A stretch of 64,000 nucleotides of DNA from Sphaerulina vaccinii (lineage: Eukaryota; Ascomycota; Dothideomycetes; Mycosphaerellales; Mycosphaerellaceae), in NCBI GenBank assembly GCA_022570795.1, contig JAKUDP010000002.1, positions 2,418,001 to 2,482,000 of the forward strand, written 5' to 3'. The notes under the pieces are model-generated. The model did no database searches. It was not told the DNA's origin and saw only the letters and a list, made by a program, of their open reading frames with translations. This document shows, piece by piece, positions 28,071-38,982 of this stretch. Both the position numbers and the translations under genes were made by a program. Numbering within the stretch: position 1 is the first letter of the stretch; the number at the start of each line of letters is the position of its first letter.

Positions 28071-29336
28071 CTACTCTGCTACCCACACTGCTGCCATACC
28101 CATTCCTGTACCCACGCACATGCTGGTCAAACCGATCTGCTTGTTTGTCCTCTTCAGCTCGTACAATAATGTGCTGACTTGCCTGGCACCAGTGCATCCC
28201 AGAGGGTGTCCGAAGGCAATCGCACCACCTTTAGGGTTGATCTTCTCGTGAGGCAGTCCAAGCTCATTCGCACACCATAGGCATTGAGAGGCAAACGCTT
28301 CATTGATCTCGTAGATGTCCACGTCGTCCTTGGTGATGCCGGCCTTCTTCAAAGCTTCAGGAATAGCCTTCCATGGGCCGATACCCATGAGAAGCGGTGG
28401 CACACCAACGATTGAAGCTGCAACGTACTTGCCCATGATAGTCTGGCCAAGACGCTCAGCAGTGCTTCGCTTCATCATGAGTACTGCTGCAGCTCCATCG
28501 GATATTTGTGAAGCATTTCCAGCGTGAATAGATCCATCCTTTGAGAAAGCAGCCTTGATCTTTCCTAGAGACTCAGCAGTGACTTGACGCACTCCGTCAT
28601 CGGCTGCCACAGTAATCTCCTTCTCTTCGTCTGTCTTTGGGTCTGTCCACTTGACCTTGAGTGGGTAGATCTCCTCCTTGAACAGGCCAGCCTTGTTCGC
28701 CTCGCCAGCCTTGCGGTAGCTGTCGGCAGCAAACTGGTCTTGAGAAGCTCTTGTGATTCCCTTATCCTTTGCCATGTTCTCACTGAGCAATCCCATGGGA
28801 ACTTTGCACTCTGCAGCTTTCTTGTGACCTTCGAGAAGTTCGCTGAACTCGGTCACCGCACCTGGGCCGTACTGCGAGCTCATACTCTCAACACCTGCGC
28901 CAATACCGATTTCAATCATGCCAGCCTTGATGGCGTTGGCAATTTCGGCACATGCTTGCAAGCCAGAGCTGCATTGTCTGTTCAGACTCTTGACCGCTGT
29001 GGAGTCTGGAAATCCTGCAGCGAGTGCCGCAGCTCGGAATTCCGTAGCTCCTCCACCAGGTGCCAGCACACATCCAACTGAGATATCCTCCACGAGGGCT
29101 GGGTCAATGCCAGAGCGCTCAATGAGGCCCTTGAATGCACCATGCAGGAGATCCGCACCTGCAGTATCCTTGAACCCTCCTCGGCCGCCCTTGGTGATGG
29201 CTGTTCGGAGGGCGCTGGTGACCACGATGTCGTCGGGGTGCTTCTCCAGCAGTCCTGCCCTGCCAGTTGCGTTCATGTGGCCTACGACTTGCTGTACTCG
29301 GGTCTGAGCCGCGTGTGTTGTGCTTTGGTTTGCCAT
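28071..29336 (-). CDS. Peroxisomal 3-ketoacyl-CoA thiolase
   Basis: A single exon encodes 421 residues from the ATG at 29334-29336. The N-terminus has RVQQVVGHM at residues 13-21, a PTS2 import signal (R-V-x5-H; the final M replaces the usual L/A). The first active-site Cys is C122 in LNRQCSSGLQAC. The C-terminal half has INEAFASQ, GGAIAFGHPLGCTGAR (catalytic His) and CVGTGMGMA (second Cys). Length and order match POT1/FOX3-type thiolases. The enzyme carries out the last step of beta-oxidation, releasing acetyl-CoA from 3-ketoacyl-CoA in peroxisomes. Regulation by fatty acids is usual for the family; no specific operator was identified here. Confidence 0.95.
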   Translation of the reverse strand: MANQSTTHAAQTRVQQVVGHMNATGRAGLLEKHPDDIVVTSALRTAITKGGRGGFKDTAGADLLHGAFKGLIERSGIDPALVEDISVGCVLAPGGGATEFRAAALAAGFPDSTAVKSLNRQCSSGLQACAEIANAIKAGMIEIGIGAGVESMSSQYGPGAVTEFSELLEGHKKAAECKVPMGLLSENMAKDKGITRASQDQFAADSYRKAGEANKAGLFKEEIYPLKVKWTDPKTDEEKEITVAADDGVRQVTAESLGKIKAAFSKDGSIHAGNASQISDGAAAVLMMKRSTAERLGQTIMGKYVAASIVGVPPLLMGIGPWKAIPEALKKAGITKDDVDIYEINEAFASQCLWCANELGLPHEKINPKGGAIAFGHPLGCTGARQVSTLLYELKRTNKQIGLTSMCVGTGMGMAAVWVAE

Positions 29337-31511
29337 TATTAGAGATGATCAGTCGGTCTGTGAGATGATAGATGTGTAGAATGAGCAAGAGATGGAGAAC
29401 AAGGACCTCTGTTCACTTTGTGTTTTGATGCTCACCGAGGTGGTCAAAGGCCAGTGATCGTCACAAGCCGAACAGACATATGCCAAAGACGCCGAGGTCC
29501 GTCAAGACGACTCAACGTCATCCAATCAGCTGTGCACCTCACATCTTCTGTCTGATGACCTTTACACCAGGACCAGGTTAATTCTTGAAGATTAAGTCGG
29601 ATGTCTCCGGTATAAGTAGCATGTGTTATGATGCTTCTCTGGCTAGGAACCATATCGACATCAGCTGCGACTCTTGGCCGCGACGTGAACCACGAAGATT
29701 GCCCATTTTGAAGCGATGGAAAGTCTTTGTGATCAGGCTGTGCCGCGTAAATGTTGCCGTCTTCGTCAGTCGCGAGTAGTGAGTAAGCGTTCGAAGGGCG
29801 TCTCTGCTGAGGCTGTACTTCTATTGAAGTCTCTCGACAGGAAAAGTAACGAACAACATGAGGTTTTATGGAGGCGTTGTTGGTTGACGGCGGCGAGGAC
29901 CTGCGCAGGGATTGGACTTCTTGGCATGCTCTTTCTGCTTTATGCCGTTAAACTCTTGATCCTTCGGAGGTTCTCACGCATCACTATGCAATTCCTCCAT
30001 CTGAGCACATCTCGCTTCTTTCATCAGCCAGCCGCATCATACACTTCCTGGTCATGCGCTCTGATCTGGTCGTGAGGCCACGAGGCTTGGCTGCGCGAAG
30101 GACGCAGGACGCAGCCGCATCTCATACTTCTCGCTTCTCCTGCAGCTGATAGCTCTCTCATCACGATGTCGGGACCGAGGCCAATGACCATCATTGGGAA
30201 TGCATCCCGCAGGAAGAACATGGTGTGCCTCATCAGGCGTGAATGATGATGTTCAGTCCTGCTCGCTACTCGGCACAACTCGGTGCAATGCTCGCAACGT
30301 GATCTGCACTGTCGATGCAACCTCACTGACCATCTTTTTGTCCAGCAACAAGACCACAGAATACGGATTACTATACATGGGCATAGATAGGCTAAGCCCT
30401 ATCTCGGCGCGCATATTACTTTCTAGCTCAGAGCATCTTCGAAGCTCCATAGCGCTAGAAGCACGAAGGATCGGACTTGCAAGGGCCCTCTCGCGCCAGA
30501 GCATCACCCAGGGTTCGCTGTCCGCAACTCCGCAGGACTTTTGGAGTGCATAGAAGGTCTGCACAGTTCCGAACCGCCTTCCAGGAATCCAACAGAAGCA
30601 GGATCGCGGCGTGAGACCTGCTCGCATTCATTTCCAATTGCTGCTGAGCCGCCTGTCAAGAGGATCGCCTCAGGATGATACCGGTGAAGCGCACCTATCA
30701 GGCTGACTACAGATGGTAGTTTCGTGAGCAACAAGCGCCGCACAGCAGCAGCGAGCACGTACCTGTTCGCGCCGTCGAGCGATTCGTAATGTCGCACGAC
30801 ACCATCGGCTCGTCAGAACTGAGAGTTACGGCGGCACAGCTAACAATAACAATACGTACATTCGCCGCTGGTCGTCATGTACCAAGACTACAAAGGCTGT
30901 GGACGGGCATGTAACAGGAAGCGTTCTTTCCTGCCTTGACGCCTCATTTGCTGGACCGAACACTCAGAAGCGAGTCCGGATCCTTCAGCAGCAGAAAAAG
31001 CGAGCTATAGCCTGTTCATCCATCAGGATTCAAGCGCTACATGCAAGCCACCGAACTCTGGTCAGGCACTCGGAACCCTGTCAGCTTTGCAGCCCTTATG
31101 CTTAGACCGCATTTCGAGAAATACAGCCAGCCTGATCGGAAGTTTGTCTCAGCTAACTTGGATTGTTCCATATAGGTTGGTGCACCTCCGCCTCTATCAC
31201 AATACGCGTCGGCTTCGTCTACCGCATTCTATCTTGGCCCCGACGTATCTTGGAAGGGTTTGCAGTTAGTCTTTACCACAAGCCTCCATTCCACGTGGCC
31301 ATCAGCCAAGACTCTACGCCAATCGTGCGACTTGGACCCGCATACGCCGTGTACAACTACCGGCTAGTGGCGAGCGAATTGCAGGACCAACTCATAAGGA
31401 GACGGGCTGTCCGCGCAAGCCTTGGGAGGCGATTTTTACTATTGTCATATACTCATCAGCTGGACCCGCAACGCAAGACCGTGGCCAAAGCGTCAACATA
31501 ACACAAGAACG
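29337..31511. other. Gene-poor interval upstream of thiolase
   Basis: No confident gene in 2.2 kb. A plus-strand frame at 29716-30075 begins with ATG and contains one possible membrane segment (AGIGLLGMLFLLYAVKLLIL), but has no support beyond being open. Minus-strand frames at 30024-30797 are similarly anonymous. The last part leads into the transcription-factor relic at 31512. Confidence 0.4.
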
Positions 31512-32376
31512 ATGCCAACCGCGACCCGAGAAGTACATTATGTCAACGCGAAGCTACCCAAGATACGGACCGCGTATCATATGTCAGTAGCTATGCCCTC
31601 GCCATCTCCAGTGTCAGGCAACCGGCAAGCAACGATGCTTATGTCGCAATCAAGAGAACTACCTATGCCAGTGGTTTCACGGATCACAAGTCTCGACCAG
31701 GCACAGGCAACACTCCAGCATTGCGCAACGAGACTCAACAAATCGTGGCCAGCAAATCCAGCACGATCATCACCACCAAGCTCTCCGATCGATGGCCACG
31801 AGAAGCGTCTATTCCAGCAATGGCTCGAGCAATGGGAAACGGCGTTCACAGCGTATCTTCGCGCGTACATGTCCAGCATGAAATCTGACGATGTCGCACG
31901 CTCAAGAGTCTTAAAGGCCAACCATCTGTCCTGTACCATCCTCGCTTCGGAAGCCGGTCCGAGCATGAGAGCATACGATATTTTCGCAGCGGATTTTCAA
32001 GCCATTGTCGAGCTCGCGAATGCAGTGTTATCGTCACGATCACCAAGCACGGCACCATCTTCACGTTCAACAAGTACGCTGGATGTGCGAGAACCACTCT
32101 ACGTCGTGGTCGCCTGTTGCGACCGACTGCCAACACGAAACAAGGCTATCGAACTCCTCGGCAAGATCAACGGACGTTGAACAACATGTGGTGACAGACT
32201 GGCTATTGCAGAGTCGCTGCCCGGAATTGCAGCTATCTCGCATCTGGAAGGCTGCTACTCGAATAGGCATGTGTCCGGAAAGCGTAAAGGGACGCTCTAG
32301 TCCTGTCATTCTCGAACAAAAGATCGGTCAGCTTGCGCAAGCGGGCTTCCAAGGGCTTCGATGTTCGGGACGCTAG
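31512..32376 (+). pseudogene. Relic C-terminal part of a fungal Zn2Cys6-type transcription factor
   Basis: The frame from 31512 to a TGA at 32178-32180 encodes segments typical of the C-terminal half of fungal-specific Zn2Cys6 regulators: RITSLDQAQATLQHC, then QQWLEQWETAFTAYLRAY, then REPLYVVVACCDRLPTRNKA, then IELLGKING. Intact relatives continue R-x-G-x-W-D; here one extra base creates the TGA. The next frame carries on with EQHVVTDWLLQSR and RIWKAATRIGM to a stop at 32374-32376. No zinc cluster or N-terminal half is evident upstream, although the family position of this segment is late in the protein. It looks like a truncated, frameshifted gene copy. Confidence 0.55.
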
Positions 32377-34429
32377 CTCGATCCTCCCGCTCTCAGGCTC
32401 TTGTGGGGACACTCCGGACTTAAGGTCAAGACAACACTCCATTATACACGATACTTTATCGTCAGCTTTTTGGAAACGCACAGGCGATTGCATCTGCTCA
32501 ATATCAGACGTCTTGGAAACCTGCGGAAAGCATGAGGATGCATCACAGCTGTGCATCGGGTATCAACTCGACCGCGGCTGGCTGAGCTTCTGGAAGAAAT
32601 ACATCATCATTCGGTTCCGAAGCTGAGACGGACCGCAGCCACGCACACCTCAACGGCACATGGCATGCACGCCGTCAAGACGATAAACGAATGTGGCTTG
32701 CATCACGCCGTGCTATTTTGACCCGTATTTGCGTATTCAGACCACACGTCGAAGCCGTGAATCAGTCTGGGCAACGTCACTCCGCGTCACATGACTGACC
32801 GAAAGGGCTTGTTAAGATCTCGAGGGCCTGGCAAGCGCTGTCAGAAGCACCATCACCTGCGTGCAGCATGAAGGCAGATGTAGTAAGCACGAAGCGCGAG
32901 AGCGATATGCATCGCGGGATCTGCCCTCGCCCAGGAGTTTCACGAGCACACTGGTCCTCAGTCATAGCTCGCCGGGTCAAAGTGGTCGCTGGGCCTGGAG
33001 GACAGAGCAGAACACAAGATTATGGGTTTCAGAAACTTATGCTACGGGGTGATCTGTGGAAGCTACAGGGTGATTTGTGGAAGCTTATGGTCGGATAATA
33101 CATGTGAACGCATATTACAGCACACGATCATGGGACAGATTTATAACGATATTCACTGCATCAATCAAGCTCTTCATCGATACGATCAGTTCTATGACGA
33201 AAGACCAATGAGCTCTCACGAGACGGCCGTGGACTCGCTCACCCATGACAGCCCTGCCACCACGCGCACGAGACTATCAAAGATCGTCAATGTCGCGGCC
33301 TTGAGACTCCAGGGTCACATTGATTTTCAAGTGAAGGGCATATAGTGGTTGCGCTAGATGAAACATATCACCAAGTGGAGCCGATAGGGCTTTTACAGGT
33401 CAAATGAAGTGCAGATCAACGAACTGAGGGCCATGATGGAGGGCAGACACAATACCTGCTATGATGCTGTAGACAAGGATCTAGGAGGGAGTGATCATCT
33501 CGACGCTGTAACATCGGCCGTAGTGGCATGCTTGTATCCATACTTGCAATTGGACCTATAGTGGTATGTGTGCAAGCTGCTCCTTTAGTGAAAGACCAAA
33601 GCGTCTACGCACACACCATCATGCAACAAGTCATCACAACGCAGCACTCAGCTTAGCCACAAGAGCAAATACGCATGCACTTCCTCAACAAAGACAACGC
33701 AACTCAACTCGAGCTTTGTATATGTTGTGTGCCCTCAACGCCTCAAAGACGCCACACCGCCAAGACATTATTCGGTCACGCCGAAACCAATTGCATCCTC
33801 CATACCAGGATAACAAGTAGTGGCGTATAGTGTTCCTGGAAGGATGAAGGAGCTGGTTCGCTGTGTGGCACATTTGTTGTGGAGCTTCAAGAATACTCTT
33901 TGATCTTGTATGTATCGAACTCACATCTCGTTGGCTTGATGTGGAACTTCTGCTGCGTAGCTTCATGTAGGGCTGCTGTCAGTTGACGGACAACTAACTG
34001 ATCATGTCATTATGGCCGCGTTCCTTCGGTGTAGTTAATCAGCCCAGTCGGGTTCGTAACTTTTGCGAAATGAGGTTAGGTGAAGGATGTGGCATCCATG
34101 AAGGAGCAGAGTATAGCTTGCTGACAGGAAGATGTCTAGCCATGGAAGCTCTGCGATTGCCCTCGGTAGGATTTTCAGGATCTCGAGATGACAGGATTTG
34201 GTTGTTTTCATCAAGTCATCGTCGCTCGCTAAGCCCTGCTAGATCAGTCGTAAGCACGAGTGAGTAAGGTCAGGGCATCAATACTGGTCAGCCTGTCTCC
34301 TAGGTGTCTTATGCTATCTTCTCAGACTTCGTGGAGCAGAGGTAAGGTAGACTTGAAAGAGAAGCAGAACGCTCCACGCCAGAATGCATTAAACGCTCAT
34401 CTCGAAAGGGTAGTAGCATCTCTTACCAC
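32377..34429. other. Gene-poor interval
   Basis: No convincing gene in 2.0 kb. The frame ending at 33345 has a stretch starting MGQIYNDIHCINQALHRYD that I cannot place. A short tandem repeat lies at 33047-33087. Confidence 0.4.
33047..33087. repeat. 20-base tandem repeat, two copies
   Basis: GGTGATCTGTGGAAGCTACA is followed one base later by GGTGATTTGTGGAAGCTTAT, an imperfect direct duplication. Confidence 0.7.
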
Positions 34430-36751
34430 CTACACCATCTTCTTCGGTTCCAACTCAGTCTCACCAATTTCAGAACTACCATCATCACTTTGTCCATCGC
34501 GCTCAATAACCCATCCGTGGCTTTCACTTTCTCGACGCCTTCGCCCGCGCTCTCTCATAGCCTCGTGCAGATTCTTCGACACTTCTTCCAGGTTGGCTTT
34601 GGAGCTGTTGGACCCGATAGATGTGAAGCCCAGACCCTTTCCAGATCCGAAGCTGAAGCCTCCAGATCCACTATTGGCTCGACTACGACTTCGGTTGGGT
34701 GTGCTGGGTCGCGATGCAAACATGCCAATCGAGCCAATGTTCTTGAATGATTCATTTCTGGGTAGATGGAGACTGCCAGCACGACTGTTGAATGTGGATG
34801 AATGGTGTTGTGTCGGGCTCGAATTCGTGAAGTGGAGAGCATCGAGTTCACCACTCCCGCTGCCATCGCGCTGGTGGCGACTGGGTCCTGGTGTGCCGGG
34901 TCTCGACCGCTCCGGCGAGTGGAGAGGGTGCGTAGGGTCGTGCAGGATGCGGTTGTGGTCGAAGTCTGGGTACAGTTGAGGACCGAGTTCATTGATGACA
35001 TCGTTGATCCTCTGTTGCAGCTCTTCGCGATCTTTCCTCAGTCTGACCAAAGTGTTGGTCGATGTTGGGTTGACGGACAGGAGTAATGGTCGAAGCGATT
35101 TGAGGATATCCATGCCAATCTCACCAATGCGCAAGGCGGCGAAGCAGATGGCCGGGAAGAAGATGAGCGCGCTAATGGAGACGAGCCACAAAGGTACCCA
35201 GGTAGGTACCAGACCTCTGATGTTGTTCTTGTATGTCCATACCGTGACAACAATGGTGTAGAAGATATCCAAAGCAGGAGTAAGTGCCAATGAGACAAGG
35301 ATCTTCCAGGTCGCAACGACATCTCGTGCCTTGACTTTGACTGTGGATGCAGCCAGTGCTTCTCTGGCCTTCTTGATCGAGATGAGCTTTGCAAGAATGA
35401 AGACCGGCGAGAACAAGATCACGCCAGGAAGTGCGCTCAGCCCCAGCACGATAACCTTGAGCGATCGGTAAGTGAGCAGGAAGACAACTTTCCAGATTGG
35501 GAACTTCGCATATGACACTTGATGGTCGCGGATATTCAATCTGAACAGAGCTCTATTGTAGCCCAGGATGTCTTCTTTCAGCTTGATGATCTTCGGATCA
35601 TCCTTGAAGGTTTGATACCCCTTGACTAAGCGACGATTAAGCTCTACGACGGTTGGTAGTGGAAGTGGTCGACCTTTAGGATTGTATAGCCTTCGTACAG
35701 CTTGCACCAGCATCAAAGTCTCGTAGTCAGGCGCTTGTACTGTGACAGCAGAAAGCGCGTCGTGCACTCGGTCAAGGACTGTCCCCACTGCATCGCGCTT
35801 TCGGCCGCTGCTGTACTGCTCAACCAGTTCGGGCTCGATGTCTATGGGAGCGCCAAATTCAATGACAGCTCGAGAACGAAACTTGTGGGCGTTGAAGTAG
35901 TTCATGCCGACTGGCACGATCTTGACATTGCAGTTTGGATCCTTTTCAAGCGCGCCAAGTGCCATGATCGCAAGGCCGGGCTTCAGTGGAAGGAGCTCAG
36001 TCCGGTCGTGACTGCCGCCTTCAGGAAAGATCCCGATGCAGCCTCCTCGGTGAAGATGGTTGAAGACATCATTGTATACAGAGGACTGATCGACGTGAGG
36101 TGCCACGCTGAACTTGACACCTTCAAACTTCTCGTCGACGCCGTCCTCACTATCGCCATCAAGCGGCTTCCCTGTCAGCTGCTTTAGTGCTACATCACCT
36201 TTGAATGGCTTCTTCAACCTGATTTCGGTAGCGCTTATGATCTCTTCGATCTCTGTACTGGCTGATGTGTTGTTAACGCTGGGTAGTACCAGTAGCCCGC
36301 TCTTCATGAACTGTGCACTCGTGAAGTCTGTGCCGGTGCCTCTGATCAGGCATGGGTCGCTTTCTGGGTCTGGTAGATATATCGTCCCCTGTGCTGGCTT
36401 CTTCATGTCCAGGGCTCTTCCCACAGGTACCGAGCCTACCAGGCCCGCCATGAAACCTATGAACTTCCGTCGCATGCTCTTCTCCGCAACCAAGAACGCT
36501 ATTCGGCGATGCGCATCATGTCTCACCACTCGCATGAGCAGGAGAGGGTCGACAAACTGGTTGGCATGTGGTGCTGCCACGAATATGACTGGCCCAGTCT
36601 TCGGTATGCGCCATGATGATCGAGGATGGATTTCGCGAAAGAAGAGCTCGACAACAACGTTGAAGATCCAGAGGAAGATGTCATAGACGATGCCGTTGGT
36701 CGTGTCCTTTGCCTTGTCCTTGGCCCGCTGGGGCTTGTGATTGCCCGGCAT
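34430..36751 (-). CDS. Glycerol-3-phosphate / DHAP acyltransferase (GPT2/SCT1 type)
   Basis: A single exon encodes 773 residues from the ATG at 36749-36751 (MPGNHKPQRAK). The acyltransferase box is VIFVAAPHANQFVDPLLL, as in yeast Gpt2/Sct1, where the His and Asp are catalytic. Substrate-binding motifs GRALDMKKPAQGT and GIFPEGGSHDRTELLPLKPG follow. Hydrophobic segments at about residues 400-560 (VVFLLTYRSLKVIVLGLSAL, LWLVSISALIFFPAICFAAL) anchor it in the ER membrane. The last ~170 residues are Ser/Arg/Pro-rich (SPERSRPGTPGPSRHQRDG), a region likely regulated by phosphorylation, as in the yeast enzymes. It acylates glycerol-3-phosphate or dihydroxyacetone phosphate at sn-1, the first step of phosphatidic acid and glycerolipid synthesis. 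Confidence 0.93.
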   Translation of the reverse strand: MPGNHKPQRAKDKAKDTTNGIVYDIFLWIFNVVVELFFREIHPRSSWRIPKTGPVIFVAAPHANQFVDPLLLMRVVRHDAHRRIAFLVAEKSMRRKFIGFMAGLVGSVPVGRALDMKKPAQGTIYLPDPESDPCLIRGTGTDFTSAQFMKSGLLVLPSVNNTSASTEIEEIISATEIRLKKPFKGDVALKQLTGKPLDGDSEDGVDEKFEGVKFSVAPHVDQSSVYNDVFNHLHRGGCIGIFPEGGSHDRTELLPLKPGLAIMALGALEKDPNCNVKIVPVGMNYFNAHKFRSRAVIEFGAPIDIEPELVEQYSSGRKRDAVGTVLDRVHDALSAVTVQAPDYETLMLVQAVRRLYNPKGRPLPLPTVVELNRRLVKGYQTFKDDPKIIKLKEDILGYNRALFRLNIRDHQVSYAKFPIWKVVFLLTYRSLKVIVLGLSALPGVILFSPVFILAKLISIKKAREALAASTVKVKARDVVATWKILVSLALTPALDIFYTIVVTVWTYKNNIRGLVPTWVPLWLVSISALIFFPAICFAALRIGEIGMDILKSLRPLLLSVNPTSTNTLVRLRKDREELQQRINDVINELGPQLYPDFDHNRILHDPTHPLHSPERSRPGTPGPSRHQRDGSGSGELDALHFTNSSPTQHHSSTFNSRAGSLHLPRNESFKNIGSIGMFASRPSTPNRSRSRANSGSGGFSFGSGKGLGFTSIGSNSSKANLEEVSKNLHEAMRERGRRRRESESHGWVIERDGQSDDGSSEIGETELEPKKMV

Positions 36752-37863
36752 GTTTCCACTTTCCACTCTGCGAGTAAGTGGATACCCTTCGTTGCCTATA
36801 TCTGGATTGGCATCTGGCTGGAGTTGTGCGGGGGTGAGGTGAGGTAAAGTGTGGGTGGAAGCGGTTCAAGTGTTGCTCTGTGGTGATCAGACGGTCCGGC
36901 CGTGTGTGAGAGAAGTGGAGAGAAGATCGTGTTGTGTACTTGGCCTGACTGCGTTGAGATTCAACTTCTTTTGCTTGGTGAGAAGCAAGAAATGCGGAGC
37001 GATGGGAGCTTGTTGGAGGAGTCCCCTTCGTCGCGGGGAGGAAGGACCGTTCCGTTCTTTCCTTCCTCAGCCCCAGCTTGCATGCTTCTCAGTGTTCAGC
37101 CTCTTCTTTCACGAATCCGACTCCTCCCACCTCCACCTCACAAACAATTCGCAGCGAGGGTTCATCATCTTGTCAGCAGGTCTGTCACATCCTCCGCAAC
37201 AGTGATACACGCCGTCCAGTGCCTCTCCACAAGCTGGTGGCCCCGAAGAGTTCTCTTAGATCTCCTCGGCCTATACAGCGCAGCACGTCTTCCAGCAGAT
37301 CGATGGCAACGACATATGCAAGCAGACTCGAATGCAGCCATGTATCCACGTGGAGGAGCGGCTCATCGATAAAGTAATCAGCGATTGTTGTGCTATGCAT
37401 TACTTCTAATATGTCAAATGGTCGCTTCAGACACCAGTCAACAGCTCACAGCATACAAGCATACGAATATACTGAAACGATCGATGAGTGGTCCATGCAG
37501 CTTATATTGTAGGCCACTACCACTGCCGCCGAACTAATCTCCACCACGATCGTGAAGTCTCTCATCGCTTCTTGGCTATGTCATATATGAACGACATCCT
37601 GGTTGTCAAAATTCCGGCAGACGCCATAAACCTTGCACGGAAACAACATTTTCCAGGTCGTCTAGGATGAATTACCAGGTATGAAAACCTATTTCAGTAC
37701 CAAGCGCTGACAAGACATCATCTTGCGCGTCGATGAGGCTTTGGTCAGCTGCTTCTCCTCTTCATCAGACTTCTCAGGACTGTGCCATCAGCATATCCAC
37801 CACGCAAACGACTTACACCGCATACTAAACTCGAAGAGACCACTCGTATCAACCACAGGCACT
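36752..37863. other. Intergenic between divergent acyltransferase and secreted-protein genes
   Basis: No convincing gene. About 37020-37140 is pyrimidine-rich (TTCTTTCCTTCCTC-like runs), as often seen in fungal promoters. Confidence 0.4.
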
Positions 37864-38452
37864 ATGCGCTCCTCCACAGCAACCTTCCTGGCCCTGACCA
37901 GCTCACTATTCTCAACTTCCGCATACGGCTGTCTTTACTTCAATGCAACGCTCACGGACACAAAGCTCTCCGTCCACAGTTGGGACGATGCGAACAACAA
38001 CAATGCGACAAATGCTGAAGACATTATCTGCACTGGTACCGATCTTGATCCGACTCCTGAGGGATACTGGTCTGTCCCCTGCAACCGTAAGTCTCTCGTG
38101 GGCACAACCCAATTCAAGACATATGATGCGGCATGATGATATGGCAATGGCTTGTGTGCTAACGAATGCAGGTGCCGACAATGCCAAAAGCGACACAGTT
38201 TTCGATGTCTTCCTGGAGCCGAACACCAAGCGCTTTTTGGACATCATATACCGCTACTCGAACCCTGGAGCAGAGGGTCTGCAGCTTGCGGCGGGAGGCG
38301 AGAACCCGGACGAGTTCCTGTTCAACTTTCGCGTCGCATCGGTCGATGGATCCTTCTTCAAATCTAGAGAGTTCTGCGCTCAGTACGACATTCTGAGGTT
38401 GATCAAGCCAGAGGCTGTCAAGAATGAGTGCGACTCGCTCGATACCTGTTAG
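37864..38452 (+). CDS. Small secreted protein, unknown family
   Basis: Two exons, 37864-38086 and 38172-38452, with an 85-nt intron (donor GTAAGT, acceptor TGCAG) give 167 residues. The start MRSSTATFLALTSSLFSTSAYG is a signal peptide with a likely cut before CLYFNATL. Six cysteines remain in the mature protein (CLYF, DIICTG, SVPCN, REFCAQ, NECD, DTC at the end), an even number suggesting disulphides. The pattern of a beta-rich domain with short repeats of YFNATLTDT and VFLEPNTK is not one I can name. Size, signal peptide and cysteines fit a candidate effector or extracellular protein. The mature region also has several N-glycosylation sequons (NAT, NNAT). Confidence 0.78.
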
Positions 38453-38982
38453 ACATAGGGAAAAGGGTATGTTGGGTCATGATTGTGGTGCGCTCGATCA
38501 TTGATCCAGACTTGCGCACCAGACAAAACATGCTGACCATCAAGCAGGATGGGTTGAGCATCGCAGTACATGAACATTTTGGTATGAAGTCAAATAATAA
38601 TGCAAGGCATGTCAAAGGAGCTGTAACCAGTTGGTCGAGCACGTCCGACTATTGTAGAGTGCAATACAAGCGATTCAAGCACGCAAGAAACCCGCATGAA
38701 CATACGTGGTCCTCGCAATTGATGCGAATGATGTTGAATTCCAAGGACTCAACTTCCTGAAGAGGCTAGTGCATCACCAATCGGGTTCCTGAAGAAGGAT
38801 TACCACTCAAGCAGAACTTTCAGCCGAGGAGCTCGTCATGCAAGCCTTTTCACGCCTTTTACCAAAGTACAAGTACACTGTGATAACTCTAGACACAACG
38901 CAACTCATCATTCTTCCATCATCGTTTATGGCGCTTCACCTCAAGATTGACAGCTTCTCACAGATTGCTCTTCTGAAAGACC
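38453..38982. other. Intergenic upstream of MFS transporter
   Basis: No gene seen. The frame from 38428 to 38760 overlaps the previous coding end and has no recognisable content. Confidence 0.4.

Noticed and set aside
30899..31105. Possible zinc cluster (KKRAIACSS, later PCQLC) upstream of the transcription-factor relic
   Set aside because: The cysteine spacing does not match Zn2Cys6 and the frame stops before the relic; treated as chance.
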